Shown in pieces: positions 37,009 through 46,853 of a stretch of DNA of 64,000 bases. This stretch comes from Sphingomonas folli (GTDB taxonomy: Bacteria; Pseudomonadota; Alphaproteobacteria; Sphingomonadales; Sphingomonadaceae): assembly GCF_019429525.1 (NCBI RefSeq), contig NZ_JAHXZL010000007.1, positions 1-64,000 of the forward strand. The letters run 5' to 3'. A program made the translations under genes and the position numbers. A model generated the notes under the pieces. It did no database searches, had not been told where the DNA came from, and saw only the letters and a program-made list of their open reading frames with translations. Every line of letters starts with the position of its first letter. Position 1 is the first letter of the stretch.

Positions 37009-39330
37009 ATGCGACCGATCGGGCCAGCCGCGCTTCTCCTCGCCACCGTTGCCGTACCCACGCCCTCTCTCGCCCAGGCGGCACCGCCTCCACCCGCCGC
37101 GGGCGAGGCCGCCGCCGATGCCCCCGCCGCCGCCGAGGAGCCTGGCGACGTCGTCGTCACCGCTCTGCGTCGTCAGTCGACCGTGCAGACCACCCCCGTC
37201 GCGATCTCGGCGCTCGGCGAGGACCAGCTCTCGCGCCTGGGCGCCACCACGATCGCCGACGTGATCCGCCAGGTGCCCGGGCTGCAGCTCACCGAGAGCG
37301 ACTCGGGCCGCACGCGCGTCTCGATCCGCGGCGTGCAGGCCTCCGGCGAGAGCACCGTCGGCCTCTATTACGGCGAGACGCCGCTCACCGGCCCGTCCGG
37401 CACCAACTCGGACCCGGCGGGCAACACGCCCAACCTCAACCTCTTCGACGTCGAGCGCGTCGAGGTGCTGCGCGGGCCGCAGGGCACGCTGTACGGCTCG
37501 GGATCGATGGGCGGCACGCTGCGCGTGTTGTTCAACCAGCCCAACCCGACCGCTTATGCCGGCACGGTCGAGCTGCAGGCGAGCAGCACGCGCGACGGCG
37601 GGATCGGCTATGTCGCCAAGGGCGCGCTCAACGTGCCGCTCGTCGCCGACCGGCTGGCGCTGCGCGTCGTCGGCTATCGCGAGCGCCAGCCGGGCTTCGT
37701 CGACTATACGCTGCTCGACCGCCGCGACACCAATCGCGCCACGCTGGAGGGCGGGCGCGCGATCCTGGCCTATACGCCGAGCGACGCGGTGACGCTGACC
37801 GCGACCGCGCTGCTACAGACGCAGGACATCGCCGGCACCTCGCAGTACAGCTCGGCGCTGGGGCCGTACCGCGCCGACTTCCAGATCTTCCAGCCGTGGC
37901 ACGACAAACTGCAGCTGTACAACGGCGTCGGCCGGTTCGATCTCGGCTTCGCGACGCTGATCGCGAGCGCCTCATGGTACCGCTGGGACGTCGAGAGCAC
38001 CAACGACAACAACGCCGCCTTCGCCAGCGTGGTCTCGGGCGCGCGCTGGTGCCCGCTCTACACCCGTGTCGCGCTGGGCGTGCCCGTCACCAGCTGCACC
38101 GCGGCGCAGCGCAGCGCGTATCAGGCCTATGCCCGCTCCAAGGCGCCGTTCGGCGCCTACCAGCCGCGCTACGTCCGCAACTTCCTCCAGGAGGCGCGGC
38201 TCGGCTCGAACGGCACCGGCCCGCTGACCTATACCGTCGGCCTGTTCCACGAGGACCGGTTCGACCGGGTCGACACTTTGCCCTTCGCCGGCGACCCGAT
38301 CACCGGCGGCCAGCGCGACCCAGTCGACGATCTCGGCGGCCGCAACATCCTCACCAGCGTCGAGCAGACCGCCTTCTTCGGCGAGCTCGGCTATCGCCTG
38401 TTCGCGCCGCTGACGCTCACCGTCGGGCTGCGCCACTTCGATTATACCAAGACGGTGGGCGGCGCGTACCTCGGCTATAATTTCACCAACGGCCAGGAAC
38501 CGCGCGCCTATGAGGAGACCACCGCCAACGCCAAGGGCTGGGTGAAGAAGTTCAACGCCGAGCTGCGGCTGACGCGCGACCTGCTGGTCTATGGCAATGC
38601 CGCGCAAGGCTTTCGCCCGGGCGGCGCCAACAACATCCCCAACCTGCCCGCGCAGTATCTCGTATATCGCCCCGACTCGCTGTGGAACTACGAGCTGGGC
38701 GCGAAGACGTCCTGGTTCGGCCGGCGGCTGACGCTCAACCTGGCGGTGTATCGCACCGACTGGGACGAGGTGCAGACCAGCGTCTCCACGCTCCAGCAGG
38801 GCGGCGGCAATTTCAACTTCATCTACAATCTCGCCGGCGTCCGCGTCGAGGGCGTCGAGCTGGAGGCGAGCGCGCGTCCGCTGCGCCACCTCACGCTGAG
38901 CGGCAGCGTTAACTACAATGACGCGCGGCTGACCTCGGATCAGGTCGACTCGACGGGCTTCATCACCGCGCCGGGGCGGTCGGGCGACGTGCTGACCTAC
39001 GTGCCGCGCGCCACCGCCGCCGCCGGGATCGACTATGCCCCGCCCATCGACGACCGGTTCAACGGGCTGTTCCGGCTGGACTATACCTATACCGGCCGGA
39101 TGACGACCGAGCTGCGCGAGAGTAATGCCTTCTATCGCCGCATCGGCGACTATAGCATCGTGAACGCGCGCGTCGGGATCGAGGGGCAAGGTTTCGGCGC
39201 CTATGTCTTCGCCAGCAACCTGTTCGACGAGAACGGCCTCAACCGCGTCGCCTCGGCGACGGGCACGCCCGATTACTACGTCAGCACGCGCCCGCGCACG
39301 ATCGGGGTCAACGTGCGCCAGAGCTTCTGA
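37009..39330 (+). CDS. TonB-dependent receptor, small (FecA/CirA-like) type
   Basis: 773 residues, shorter than the four carbohydrate-type receptors in this window. The signal peptide ends PSLAQA, followed by a Pro/Ala linker, GDVVVTALRRQSTVQTTPVA, and a plug with VIRQVPGLQL and VEVLRGPQGTLYGSGSMGG. The barrel ends TIGVNVRQSF. The plug resembles receptors for siderophores or small molecules more than the TonB-Xanth-Caul group. An M20 peptidase follows 32 bp downstream, so the imported molecule may be a peptide or peptide conjugate. Confidence 0.9.
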   Translation: MRPIGPAALLLATVAVPTPSLAQAAPPPPAAGEAAADAPAAAEEPGDVVVTALRRQSTVQTTPVAISALGEDQLSRLGATTIADVIRQVPGLQLTESDSGRTRVSIRGVQASGESTVGLYYGETPLTGPSGTNSDPAGNTPNLNLFDVERVEVLRGPQGTLYGSGSMGGTLRVLFNQPNPTAYAGTVELQASSTRDGGIGYVAKGALNVPLVADRLALRVVGYRERQPGFVDYTLLDRRDTNRATLEGGRAILAYTPSDAVTLTATALLQTQDIAGTSQYSSALGPYRADFQIFQPWHDKLQLYNGVGRFDLGFATLIASASWYRWDVESTNDNNAAFASVVSGARWCPLYTRVALGVPVTSCTAAQRSAYQAYARSKAPFGAYQPRYVRNFLQEARLGSNGTGPLTYTVGLFHEDRFDRVDTLPFAGDPITGGQRDPVDDLGGRNILTSVEQTAFFGELGYRLFAPLTLTVGLRHFDYTKTVGGAYLGYNFTNGQEPRAYEETTANAKGWVKKFNAELRLTRDLLVYGNAAQGFRPGGANNIPNLPAQYLVYRPDSLWNYELGAKTSWFGRRLTLNLAVYRTDWDEVQTSVSTLQQGGGNFNFIYNLAGVRVEGVELEASARPLRHLTLSGSVNYNDARLTSDQVDSTGFITAPGRSGDVLTYVPRATAAAGIDYAPPIDDRFNGLFRLDYTYTGRMTTELRESNAFYRRIGDYSIVNARVGIEGQGFGAYVFASNLFDENGLNRVASATGTPDYYVSTRPRTIGVNVRQSF

Positions 39331-39362
39331 TCCGCCCTTACCGCCATCCGAGAGGAGAACCC

Positions 39363-40793
39363 ATGTACCGCCTCGTCACCGCCGCGACCGCGGCCGCCGC
39401 CCTCCTCCAGCCGCTCGCCGCCGCGGCCCAGGCGCCCGCCGCCGCGTCGCGCCCCGACCGCACCGCCTTCCGCGAGCTGTACCGCGAACTGGTCGAGACC
39501 AACACCACCTCCTCGGTCGGGGACTGCACCCGGGCGGCGCGCCAAGTCGCGGCGCGGCTGCGCGCGGCGGGCTACGCTGACTCCGATCTCACGATCTACG
39601 TCCCGGAGGGACGCCCGCGCGACGGCGGGCTGGTCGCCACGCTCGCCGGCTCGGACACCGAGCGGCCCGCGTTGCTGCTGCTCGCACACATCGACGTGGT
39701 CGAGGCCAAGCGCGAGGACTGGCAGCGCGACCCGTTCACGCTGATCGAGGAGGGCGGCTATTTCTACGCGCGCGGCGCGAGCGACGACAAGGCGCAGGCG
39801 GCGATCTTCGCCGACACGATGATCCGTCTCAAGCAGCGCGGCACCGCACCGCGGCGCACGGTCAAGCTCGCGCTGACCTGCGGCGAGGAGGGGTCGAACG
39901 AGCGCGTGCTCAACGGCGCCGGCTGGCTGGTCGACCATCGCCCCGAGCTGATCCGCGCCGGTTTCGCCTTCAACGAGGGCGGCGGCGGGCGCACCGCGCC
40001 GGGCGGCGGCCCGGAGACGCTGGGCGTCCAGGTCGCGCAGAAGTCGCCGCGCAACTTCATCCTCGAGGTCACCGATCGCGGTGGCCACAGCTCGCAGCCG
40101 CGCCCCGACAATGCGATCTACCGCCTCGCCGCGGCGCTGACCCGGCTCAGCACGCTGCGCTTTCCGGTGCGGCTCAACCCTGTCTCGCAGGCCTATCTCG
40201 CCAAGGCCGGCGCGCTGCGCCAGGACGCGACCGGCGCCGCGATGGTGCGGCTCGCCGCCGCCCCCGGCGACGCCGCGGCGGCCGAGGCGGTGTCGCGCGA
40301 CCTCGCGCTCGACCCGCTGCTGCGCACCACCTGCGTCGCCACGATGCTGGAGGCAGGGCACGCCGCCAACGCGCTGCCGCAGCGCGCCGCCGCCTCGGTC
40401 AACTGCCGCATCGTGCCGGGCGAGACCGCCGACCAGACGCGCGCGGCGATCGAGCGGGTCGTCGCCGACCCGCAGGTGAAGGTGCTCCGCAGCAAGATCC
40501 AGGAGCGCCCGGTGGCGGAGAGCGCGCCGCTCGACCCCGCCATCCTGCGCCCGATCGCGGCGATCGGCGCGAAGCATTTCCCCGGCGTGCCGGTGATCCC
40601 CACTCAGTCCGCCGGCGCCACCGATGCGACCTATCTCAGCAAGATGGGCGTCCCGACCTACGGAATCCCCGGGCTATGGAACGATCCCGCCACCGCGGGG
40701 ACGCATGGGCTCAACGAGCGCATCCCCGCCGACGCGTTGTATCGAGGGCGCGACTATATCTACGATCTTGTCACCTACGTCGTTCAACATTGA
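39363..40793 (+). CDS. M20 family metallopeptidase, secreted
   Basis: 476 residues with signal peptide (to about AAAAQAP). The zinc-site motifs are LLAHIDVVEA, RGASDDKAQ and LTCGEEGSNE, and the dimerisation domain begins about 235 (VTDRGGHSSQPRPDNA). This is the carboxypeptidase/desuccinylase-like M20 group, which hydrolyses peptide or acyl-amino bonds, probably in the periplasm. Ribosome-binding site GAGGAG at about 39352-39357. It forms an operon with the TBDR just upstream and would process what the receptor brings in. Confidence 0.88.
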   Translation: MYRLVTAATAAAALLQPLAAAAQAPAAASRPDRTAFRELYRELVETNTTSSVGDCTRAARQVAARLRAAGYADSDLTIYVPEGRPRDGGLVATLAGSDTERPALLLLAHIDVVEAKREDWQRDPFTLIEEGGYFYARGASDDKAQAAIFADTMIRLKQRGTAPRRTVKLALTCGEEGSNERVLNGAGWLVDHRPELIRAGFAFNEGGGGRTAPGGGPETLGVQVAQKSPRNFILEVTDRGGHSSQPRPDNAIYRLAAALTRLSTLRFPVRLNPVSQAYLAKAGALRQDATGAAMVRLAAAPGDAAAAEAVSRDLALDPLLRTTCVATMLEAGHAANALPQRAAASVNCRIVPGETADQTRAAIERVVADPQVKVLRSKIQERPVAESAPLDPAILRPIAAIGAKHFPGVPVIPTQSAGATDATYLSKMGVPTYGIPGLWNDPATAGTHGLNERIPADALYRGRDYIYDLVTYVVQH

Positions 40794-41035
40794 GGCGGCG
40801 CGCGTGCCCCCTGCCAAAGGGCGAGGCGGCCTGTTCCCGCCGAGAGGCCCGGTGTGCGCGTCGTCCGCTCGCGCGCACAGCGAGATGCGCGAGCGGTCCG
40901 CGACGATGGGGAAGGCGCGACGGTGGGCCCCAAGCGGAGTAGTTAAAGCGCCGCTAAGCTAGCCTCTTCATCTTCGGCAGACCGACGGTGCGTACAAGGA
41001 GGGCTCGATCCCTCCTAGAGGAGCCCGCGATCCAC
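40794..41035. other. Intergenic region, nothing recognised
   Basis: About 240 bp after the peptidase gene. No gene, repeat or clear terminator identified. Confidence 0.3.
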
Positions 41036-41203
41036 ATGTTGGCTACGTACAGTCTTGGCAGAAGCGGTCGCAGCAAAGGGCTCAAGGGCGCTTGGCACCT
41101 ATATAGTGCCGCCAGGGGAGAATGGGTCGAGATCTCGTTCTGCTCGAAAGGTGATGCCAGTCGCCTCGCGTCGGACCTTTCCGTGTTCGCAGGTACTTGC
41201 TAG
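41036..41203 (+). CDS. Small hypothetical ORF
   Basis: 55 codons (MLATYSLGRSGRSKGLKG onward, ending LSVFAGTC). No domain was recognised and only a weak ribosome-binding site (GAGGAGCCC, about 15 nt upstream). It lies immediately left of an IS6 remnant, so it may be a fragment of something disrupted. Confidence 0.22.
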   Translation: MLATYSLGRSGRSKGLKGAWHLYSAARGEWVEISFCSKGDASRLASDLSVFAGTC

Positions 41204-41247
41204 CTGACGTCGGCGGGCCGCCGCGAACATGACGATCGCGGGGCTCG

Positions 41248-41495
41248 TACCCTCAGGCTTGTGACAAGGCGCGCGTTCTCGGCTCCGAAGATGCGAGTGG
41301 TAGAGAAGTTGGCCTGCGTTCTCGCCGACGTCCACCGAGGCTTCAGCCGCTAACGCCTTCGCGTCGTCAGGCAGACCTGCGAGCAGCGCCGCCCGGCGGT
41401 GCTGGCATAGAGCCAGCATTCGCCAGCCGATCCGCCGCGCGCGAACGTAGAAATGCACCGCGTACAGGCGAGTTCGCGCTCGACCGACAACCCTC
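41248..41495 (+). mobile_element. Strongly decayed IS6-family right end (third copy)
   Basis: The sequence aligns with the last quarter of IS6 copies A and B. The frame starting at 41291 reads MRVVEKLACVLADVH against MRTLQKFASVHANVH, and later RQTCEQRRPAVLA against RQTYKQRRSAALA, then a region echoing the 3' non-coding end (GTGCATCG...GAGTTCGC). Several stops and substitutions are present and the 5' two thirds is absent. It is far older than copies A and B. Confidence 0.65.
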
Positions 41496-41806
41496 ACGCG
41501 CAGACTCGTTCCGGCGATCCGTCTTCGGCGCCCGCCAGTGTGTGCCGCCGGCGGGCAGCGGCGCTGACGCGGTCGCGCTTGCGCAAACACGCGCTCGGCC
41601 GGTCGTCGCCAGCGCCTCCCACAGCGGAGTCGCCAAGTCGCGACCTCGACCGACCCGGCAGGTCACGAGCACATATTGTCAGGCCAAAGAAAGCGGTTCG
41701 GCTTGACGATATCAAGGCATTGGCATACGAACTACATGATAGCGCTAACGGCGCTACACAGCCTGCCGCTACGAAGCAGGCGTCACAGCATCGAGGGAGG
41801 GGCCCC
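41496..41806. other. Regulatory region upstream of TBDR
   Basis: About 310 bp between the IS6 remnant and the TBDR start. An open frame runs through it in phase with the receptor, but it lacks a start signal and signal peptide. It contains the LacI-like site at 41735-41750. Confidence 0.4.
41735..41750. promoter_or_regulatory. LacI-family-like operator upstream of TBDR
   Basis: CATGATAGCGCTAACG, whose core TGATAGCGCTAAC is a near-palindrome centred on GCGC. It shares ATGATAGCGC with the site at 8787-8802 upstream of another carbohydrate TBDR. It lies about 60-70 bp before the receptor start. Confidence 0.45.
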
Positions 41807-44800
41807 GTGTCAGTGCATCATCGTCACACCACCCGCCTGTCGCTACTTGTCGCGGCCGCGGCGATCGCCGTCATCGCCGCCGACGCGCAGGCGCAGAGCG
41901 CTACCGCGCCGGGTCCCGGCGGTCAGCAGCCCTCCCCCGCGACGCAGGTCGACACCGCTGCCAACCCGGACGCCCAGGTGCCGCAGGGCGCGGTGCAGAG
42001 TGTCGAGCAGTCTACCGATGCCGGCCAGCCCGGCGCGGACATCGTCGTCACCGGCATCCGCGCCTCGCTCCAGAGCGCGACCAACGCCAAGCGTAACTCG
42101 GTCGCGTTCGGCGACTCGATCTTCGCCGAGGATATCGGCAAGCTGCCCGCCACCAACCTCGCCGAGACGCTCAACCGCATCCCGGGCGTGCGCCTCAACC
42201 GCGACATCAGCGGGGAGGGCACGCAGGTCTCGATCCGCGGCCTCGGCCCCAGCTTCTCCAAGGTGCTGCTCAACGGCACGCAGTTCGCGGTCGCCTCGGA
42301 CGGCGGGACCAACGGCTCGGGCGGCGGCAACCGCGAGATCGACCTCGACTTCTTCCCGTCAGAGCTGTTCACCCGGCTCGACGTCGCCAAGACGCCGACC
42401 GCCTCGACGCTCGAGGGCGGCATCGCCGGGACGGTCAACCTGCGCAACGCGCGGCCGTTCGACAAGCCGGGCACGCACCTGACCGTGGTCGCGCAGGGCG
42501 CCTACACCGACAGCAACGACAAGGTCGGGCCGCGCGGCGCGCTGGTCGCCAGCCACACGTTCGGTGACACGTTCGGCGTGCTGCTCGGCGTCGCCGGGGT
42601 GCGGCAGAAGACCCGCGTCGACGGCTATGACACGGTCGGCTTCACCGACGCCAACCTCGCCTGCGGCACCGGTTGCAACGTCTCGCCGCCCGAGAGCAAC
42701 GGCTTCAGCTTCGCCTCGGTCACGCCCGCCAACGTCGGGCGCGGGCTGGTCGCTGGCACGCCGGTCGATCTCGCCGCGACATCGGGCCTGTCGCTGTCTC
42801 AGCTGTCCAAGGCGATCATCCCGCGGCTCGGCCGCCCGGTGCTGACCGAAGGCACGCGCGAGCGGATCTCGGTGGTCGGCGCGGTCGAGTGGCGCCCGTC
42901 GGACGCGCTCCACTTCGCGCTCGACGGGATCTGGGCGCGGTCGAAGCGCGACTATCTGCGCTCGAACATGAACTGGCAGGTGCGCAACTCGGGGCCGGGC
43001 ACCTCGCCGCAGTCGACGGGCGGCATGGTGCCGTTCGACATCGAGGTGGACTCGAACAACGTCGTCACCTCGGGCGTGTTCGCCAACTCGTCCTTCTTCT
43101 CCGAGAACAGCATCTTCAACCAGGACACCAAGTTCTGGAACGTGACGCCGAGCGCGTCGTGGAAGCCGAGCGAGACGGTGAAGGTTGACCTGTCGGCGAA
43201 CGTCGGCAAGAGCACCTTCTTCCGCGAGCAGCCGACCTTCGCCTTCCAGACCGCGCCCAACTCGGGCGTCGAGGTGACATACGACAACACCAACGGCGAC
43301 CCGCAGCCCAGCATCGCCGCCAACGTCGACCTGGGGGACCCGAACCTCGGCTGGCAATGGTATCGCGTCAACGTCCAGAACGTCCGGCGCGAGACCGAGA
43401 CGCGCGGCGCGCACCTCGACGTCTATGTCGGCGACGACGCGCTCAACGTGAGATTCGGTGCCGCCTACGATCAGGCCAAGCGCAGCGTCCGCGCCTATGA
43501 CAATACCAACCCGTTCCAGCTGTCGGTCTGCGGCAATCCCTGCACCGGTAACGGCGGCAGCGTGCCGACCAGCGCGATCCCGCAATATCTGATGCGCACC
43601 GCGGCGACCAACTTCGGTCATCTGTCGCGCGGCACCTTCGGGGTGACGAGCTTCATCGTGCCCGATCTCGACCGGCTCAAGGAAGTGACCGACTACGCGC
43701 AATATCGCGATACCGCGCCCGAGACCCGCGGTGCGGTGACCGGCGGCTCCACCGGTGACATCGACGAGAAGGTCTACGGCGGCTATGCCGAGATCAACGG
43801 CACCTCCGAGCTGTTCGGCCGCGAGCTGCGCGCCAACGCGGGGTTCCGCTATACCTACACCAAGCAGCACGTCGTGGGGCCGAGCCAGATCGGCACCGCG
43901 ATCGTCGATATCGTCGCCGATTCGGAGTATGAGGAGGTGCTGCCGTCGGCCAACCTCAGCTACGACGTGCTCGACAACCTCAAGCTGCGCTTCGCGGTGT
44001 CCAAGTCGCTGACGCGGCCCGACGCCGGCTCGATCCTGCCGGGCGTGACCTTCTCCGACCCGAGCGCGCAGATCGCCACCGCCGGCAACCCCGCGCTCCA
44101 GCCCTATACGTCCGACAACATCGACGTCGGCGGCGAGTTCTACACCGGCGGCGCGGGCTATATCGGCGTGGCGCTGTTCCGGAAGAGCATCAACGGCTTC
44201 ACGGCCACGATCCAGCAGGCCACGCCCTTCTCGGAGCTCAACATCCCGGTCGACGCGCTGCAGGCGACGCAGCGGCAGGCGCTGCTCGATCGGGCCGCCG
44301 CCTCGGGCGTGGCGGTGTCGGCGGTGCCGATCACGGTCAACCTGCCGGTCAACCTGAACAACCTCCTGATCAAGGGCGTCGAGGGCACCTGGAACCAGCC
44401 GCTCGACTTCCTCACGAAGGGGCTGGGTTTCCAGGCCAACGGTACGCACATCACGCAGAAGTCGGACAGCGGGCTGGTCGCCGCGGGCGTCCCGCGCTGG
44501 CAGTATAACGTCCAGGGCTATTACGAGAATTACGGCCTGTCGCTGAGCCTCAACTATGTCTGGCAGGGCGGGGTCATCGCCGCGAACGCGCCGCAGAACA
44601 ACCTGCCGCTCGGCCTGCTGGCGGACGCGCGCGGCCAGCTCGATCTGTCCGCGGGCTATCAGTTGCCCTTCATGAACAAGGCGGTGCGGCTCACGCTCGA
44701 TATGTTGAACCTCACCAACGCGCCGATCCGCACCACCTTCGGCTATGACAATGCCACGTACAACGTCTATTATCCGGGGCGGCAGGTGCTGTTCGGCCTG

Positions 44801-44815
44801 CGCGCCAGCTTCTGA
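41807..44815 (+). CDS. TonB-dependent receptor, carbohydrate type
   Basis: 1002 residues from the GTG at 41807, preceded by GAGGGAGGGG. The signal peptide then runs to about ADAQAQS. DIVVTGIRASLQSATNAKR and AEDIGKLPATNLAETLNRIPG identify the TonB-Xanth-Caul family. The barrel ends QVLFGLRASF. A GH35 enzyme follows on the same strand about 110 bp on, then a GntR regulator, a GH36 remnant and a GH130-like gene, so the ligand is probably a galactose- or mannose-containing oligosaccharide. Confidence 0.92.
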   Translation: MSVHHRHTTRLSLLVAAAAIAVIAADAQAQSATAPGPGGQQPSPATQVDTAANPDAQVPQGAVQSVEQSTDAGQPGADIVVTGIRASLQSATNAKRNSVAFGDSIFAEDIGKLPATNLAETLNRIPGVRLNRDISGEGTQVSIRGLGPSFSKVLLNGTQFAVASDGGTNGSGGGNREIDLDFFPSELFTRLDVAKTPTASTLEGGIAGTVNLRNARPFDKPGTHLTVVAQGAYTDSNDKVGPRGALVASHTFGDTFGVLLGVAGVRQKTRVDGYDTVGFTDANLACGTGCNVSPPESNGFSFASVTPANVGRGLVAGTPVDLAATSGLSLSQLSKAIIPRLGRPVLTEGTRERISVVGAVEWRPSDALHFALDGIWARSKRDYLRSNMNWQVRNSGPGTSPQSTGGMVPFDIEVDSNNVVTSGVFANSSFFSENSIFNQDTKFWNVTPSASWKPSETVKVDLSANVGKSTFFREQPTFAFQTAPNSGVEVTYDNTNGDPQPSIAANVDLGDPNLGWQWYRVNVQNVRRETETRGAHLDVYVGDDALNVRFGAAYDQAKRSVRAYDNTNPFQLSVCGNPCTGNGGSVPTSAIPQYLMRTAATNFGHLSRGTFGVTSFIVPDLDRLKEVTDYAQYRDTAPETRGAVTGGSTGDIDEKVYGGYAEINGTSELFGRELRANAGFRYTYTKQHVVGPSQIGTAIVDIVADSEYEEVLPSANLSYDVLDNLKLRFAVSKSLTRPDAGSILPGVTFSDPSAQIATAGNPALQPYTSDNIDVGGEFYTGGAGYIGVALFRKSINGFTATIQQATPFSELNIPVDALQATQRQALLDRAAASGVAVSAVPITVNLPVNLNNLLIKGVEGTWNQPLDFLTKGLGFQANGTHITQKSDSGLVAAGVPRWQYNVQGYYENYGLSLSLNYVWQGGVIAANAPQNNLPLGLLADARGQLDLSAGYQLPFMNKAVRLTLDMLNLTNAPIRTTFGYDNATYNVYYPGRQVLFGLRASF

Positions 44816-44923
44816 TCGGTCCCGGCACGTCTCGCGTCCTTCCTCCGAGGCGTGCCGCCGCTGGGCCGGTCTCCCGCGGGGGCCGGCTCCCTCTCTTCGG
44901 GCGAGACTTACCTAGGAGCCGCG

Positions 44924-46609
44924 ATGTTCAGCCTGATCTCCGCCGCCCGCACCGTCGCGGCCGGGCTCGCTCTGCTCGCGGTCCCGGCCGCACAGGCGCA
45001 GTCCGCGGCCACCCCGCACCTCGAGCGGCGCGGAGCGGCAACGCAGCTCATCGTCGATGATGAGCCCTTCCTGATGTTAGGCGGCGAGCTCCACAACTCG
45101 AGCAGTAGCGATCTCGCGTACATGGCGCCGATCTGGCCGCGGCTGAAGGCGATGAACCTCAACACCGTGCTCGTGCCGGTGGCATGGGAGACGATCGAGC
45201 CGCAGGAGGGCCGCTTCGACTTCAGTCGCGTAGATGGCTTGCTGAAGGGCGCGCGCGCGCAGAACCTGCGGCTGGTCCTCCTCTGGTTCGGAGCGTGGAA
45301 GAACACCTACTCCAGCTACGTGCCGGGATGGGTGAAGCGGGATCAGGCACGCTTCGCGCGCGCGCAGACCAGCGACGGGCGCGGGACGGAGCGACTGTCG
45401 CCGTTCTCTGCCGCCGCGCGCGACGCCGACGCGCGCGCCTTCGGCGAGCTGATGCGACACCTGCGCGCCGCCGACGGGACGCAGCACACCGTGGTGATGG
45501 TGCAGGTCGAGAACGAGGTCGGCGTCATCCCGGAATCGCGGGACCATTCGGCCGCCGCCGACGCCGCGCTGGCCGCGCCCGTGCCGGAAGCGCTGCTGCG
45601 CTACCTTGCCGCGCATCGCGCCACGCTGCACCCGACGCTGCGCACCGCCTGGGAGGCCGCTGGAGCACGCGCCGCGGGAACGTGGCATGAGGTGTTCGGC
45701 GACGCGGCGATGACGGACTCGCTGTTCATGTCATGGGCCTATGCCACGTTCATCGAGAAGGTGACCGCCGCGGGAAAGGCGCACTATCGCCTGCCGATGT
45801 TCACCAATGCCGCGCTGATCCGACCGAACTACGAGCCTGGCCAGTATAATTCGGGCGGACCGCTGCCGTTCGCCATCGATATCTACAAGGCCGGCGCGCC
45901 ATCGCTCGATTTCCTGGCGCCCGATATCTATTTCGAGGATTACGCCGACTGGGCGTCCCAGTACGCGCGCCCTGACAATCCGCTGTTCGTACCGGAGGCG
46001 CGCGGCGGGCCGGTCGGAGCGGCCAACGCGCTCTATAGCTTCGGCACGCTCCAAGCGATCGGCTTCTCGCCGTTCGGGATCGATGGCGAAGGGGTCGTGT
46101 TGCAGGGGGACGCCAGCATCGGCCTCAGCGCGGCGGGCGAGGGGGATCCGGCGATGACAGCGCTCTACGGTCAGCTCGCCCCGCTCGCGCCGACGATCCT
46201 GCGGAAACAGGCCGAGGGCAGCGTCACGACCGTGCTGATGGAGGGCGGCGCGCAGCGCGCCGGCCGGGGGCGCATCGGCGAGTATATCGTCAACATGGTG
46301 CGCGCAGCGGGCGCGAAGGGTGACGTCGACCAGACCAGTCGCATTGCCGCCATGTTCCTGCAGAACGGCCCCGACGAGTTCCTGGTCGTGGGCAGCGGCG
46401 ACGCGCAACTCAGCTTCACCACCGATCGCCCCGGCCCGCCGCTCGTCGGCGTGGAGAGCATCGACGAGCAGGTTTTCCGGGACGGGCAGATCGTCACGGC
46501 TCGTCGGCTGAACGGCGACGAGACGGGGCAGGGGCAGTCGCTGCGATTGTTCTCGAAGGATGCCGGCGACGAGAAAGTGTATCGGCTTCGACTCTATCGC
46601 TACAGATGA
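44924..46609 (+). CDS. GH35-type beta-galactosidase with C-terminal DUF5597-like domain
   Basis: 561 residues. The start chosen is the ATG at 44924, with TAGGAGCC upstream and a signal peptide to about AAQAQS. The TIM barrel opens PFLMLGGELHNSS, the acid/base is E198 in VQVENEVG, and the nucleophile is E358 in FVPEARGG. The C-terminal 170 residues form a beta domain like that in GH35/DUF5597 proteins of Caulobacter and xanthomonads. It removes terminal beta-galactose from oligosaccharides in the periplasm. It sits next to its presumed importer (41807-44815). Confidence 0.87.
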   Translation: MFSLISAARTVAAGLALLAVPAAQAQSAATPHLERRGAATQLIVDDEPFLMLGGELHNSSSSDLAYMAPIWPRLKAMNLNTVLVPVAWETIEPQEGRFDFSRVDGLLKGARAQNLRLVLLWFGAWKNTYSSYVPGWVKRDQARFARAQTSDGRGTERLSPFSAAARDADARAFGELMRHLRAADGTQHTVVMVQVENEVGVIPESRDHSAAADAALAAPVPEALLRYLAAHRATLHPTLRTAWEAAGARAAGTWHEVFGDAAMTDSLFMSWAYATFIEKVTAAGKAHYRLPMFTNAALIRPNYEPGQYNSGGPLPFAIDIYKAGAPSLDFLAPDIYFEDYADWASQYARPDNPLFVPEARGGPVGAANALYSFGTLQAIGFSPFGIDGEGVVLQGDASIGLSAAGEGDPAMTALYGQLAPLAPTILRKQAEGSVTTVLMEGGAQRAGRGRIGEYIVNMVRAAGAKGDVDQTSRIAAMFLQNGPDEFLVVGSGDAQLSFTTDRPGPPLVGVESIDEQVFRDGQIVTARRLNGDETGQGQSLRLFSKDAGDEKVYRLRLYRYR

Positions 46610-46853
46610 CCCCTGCGCGACGGCGCGGCGTCGCCGCCGCGAGAGTCGGGCGTAAGGTCAGCGAGATCGTGCGGGAGGTGGGCGGATCTTGACGGTGGGC
46701 AGGATGAAGGCGCCGGCGGACCTCGCGTGTCGGCCGTGGGCGATCAAGCGCGCTCCAGAAGGTGCGCTCACCTTCTCTGCCCACCGCGGGCATCTTCCCC
46801 GAGCGCTGACCGGACGTGGGCGCGGTGACCGATCGCGTCCGCCCTCGGCATCG

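Noticed and set aside
41453-41806. N-terminal extension of the TBDR at 41807-44815
   Set aside because: The open frame continues upstream, but it runs through the IS6 remnant and operator region. A signal peptide and ribosome-binding site place the start at 41807.
42359-44449. 696-codon minus-strand open frame inside the TBDR
   Set aside because: Antisense shadow: composition dominated by Arg, Val, Gly and Asp, with no start signal, while the TBDR is unambiguous.
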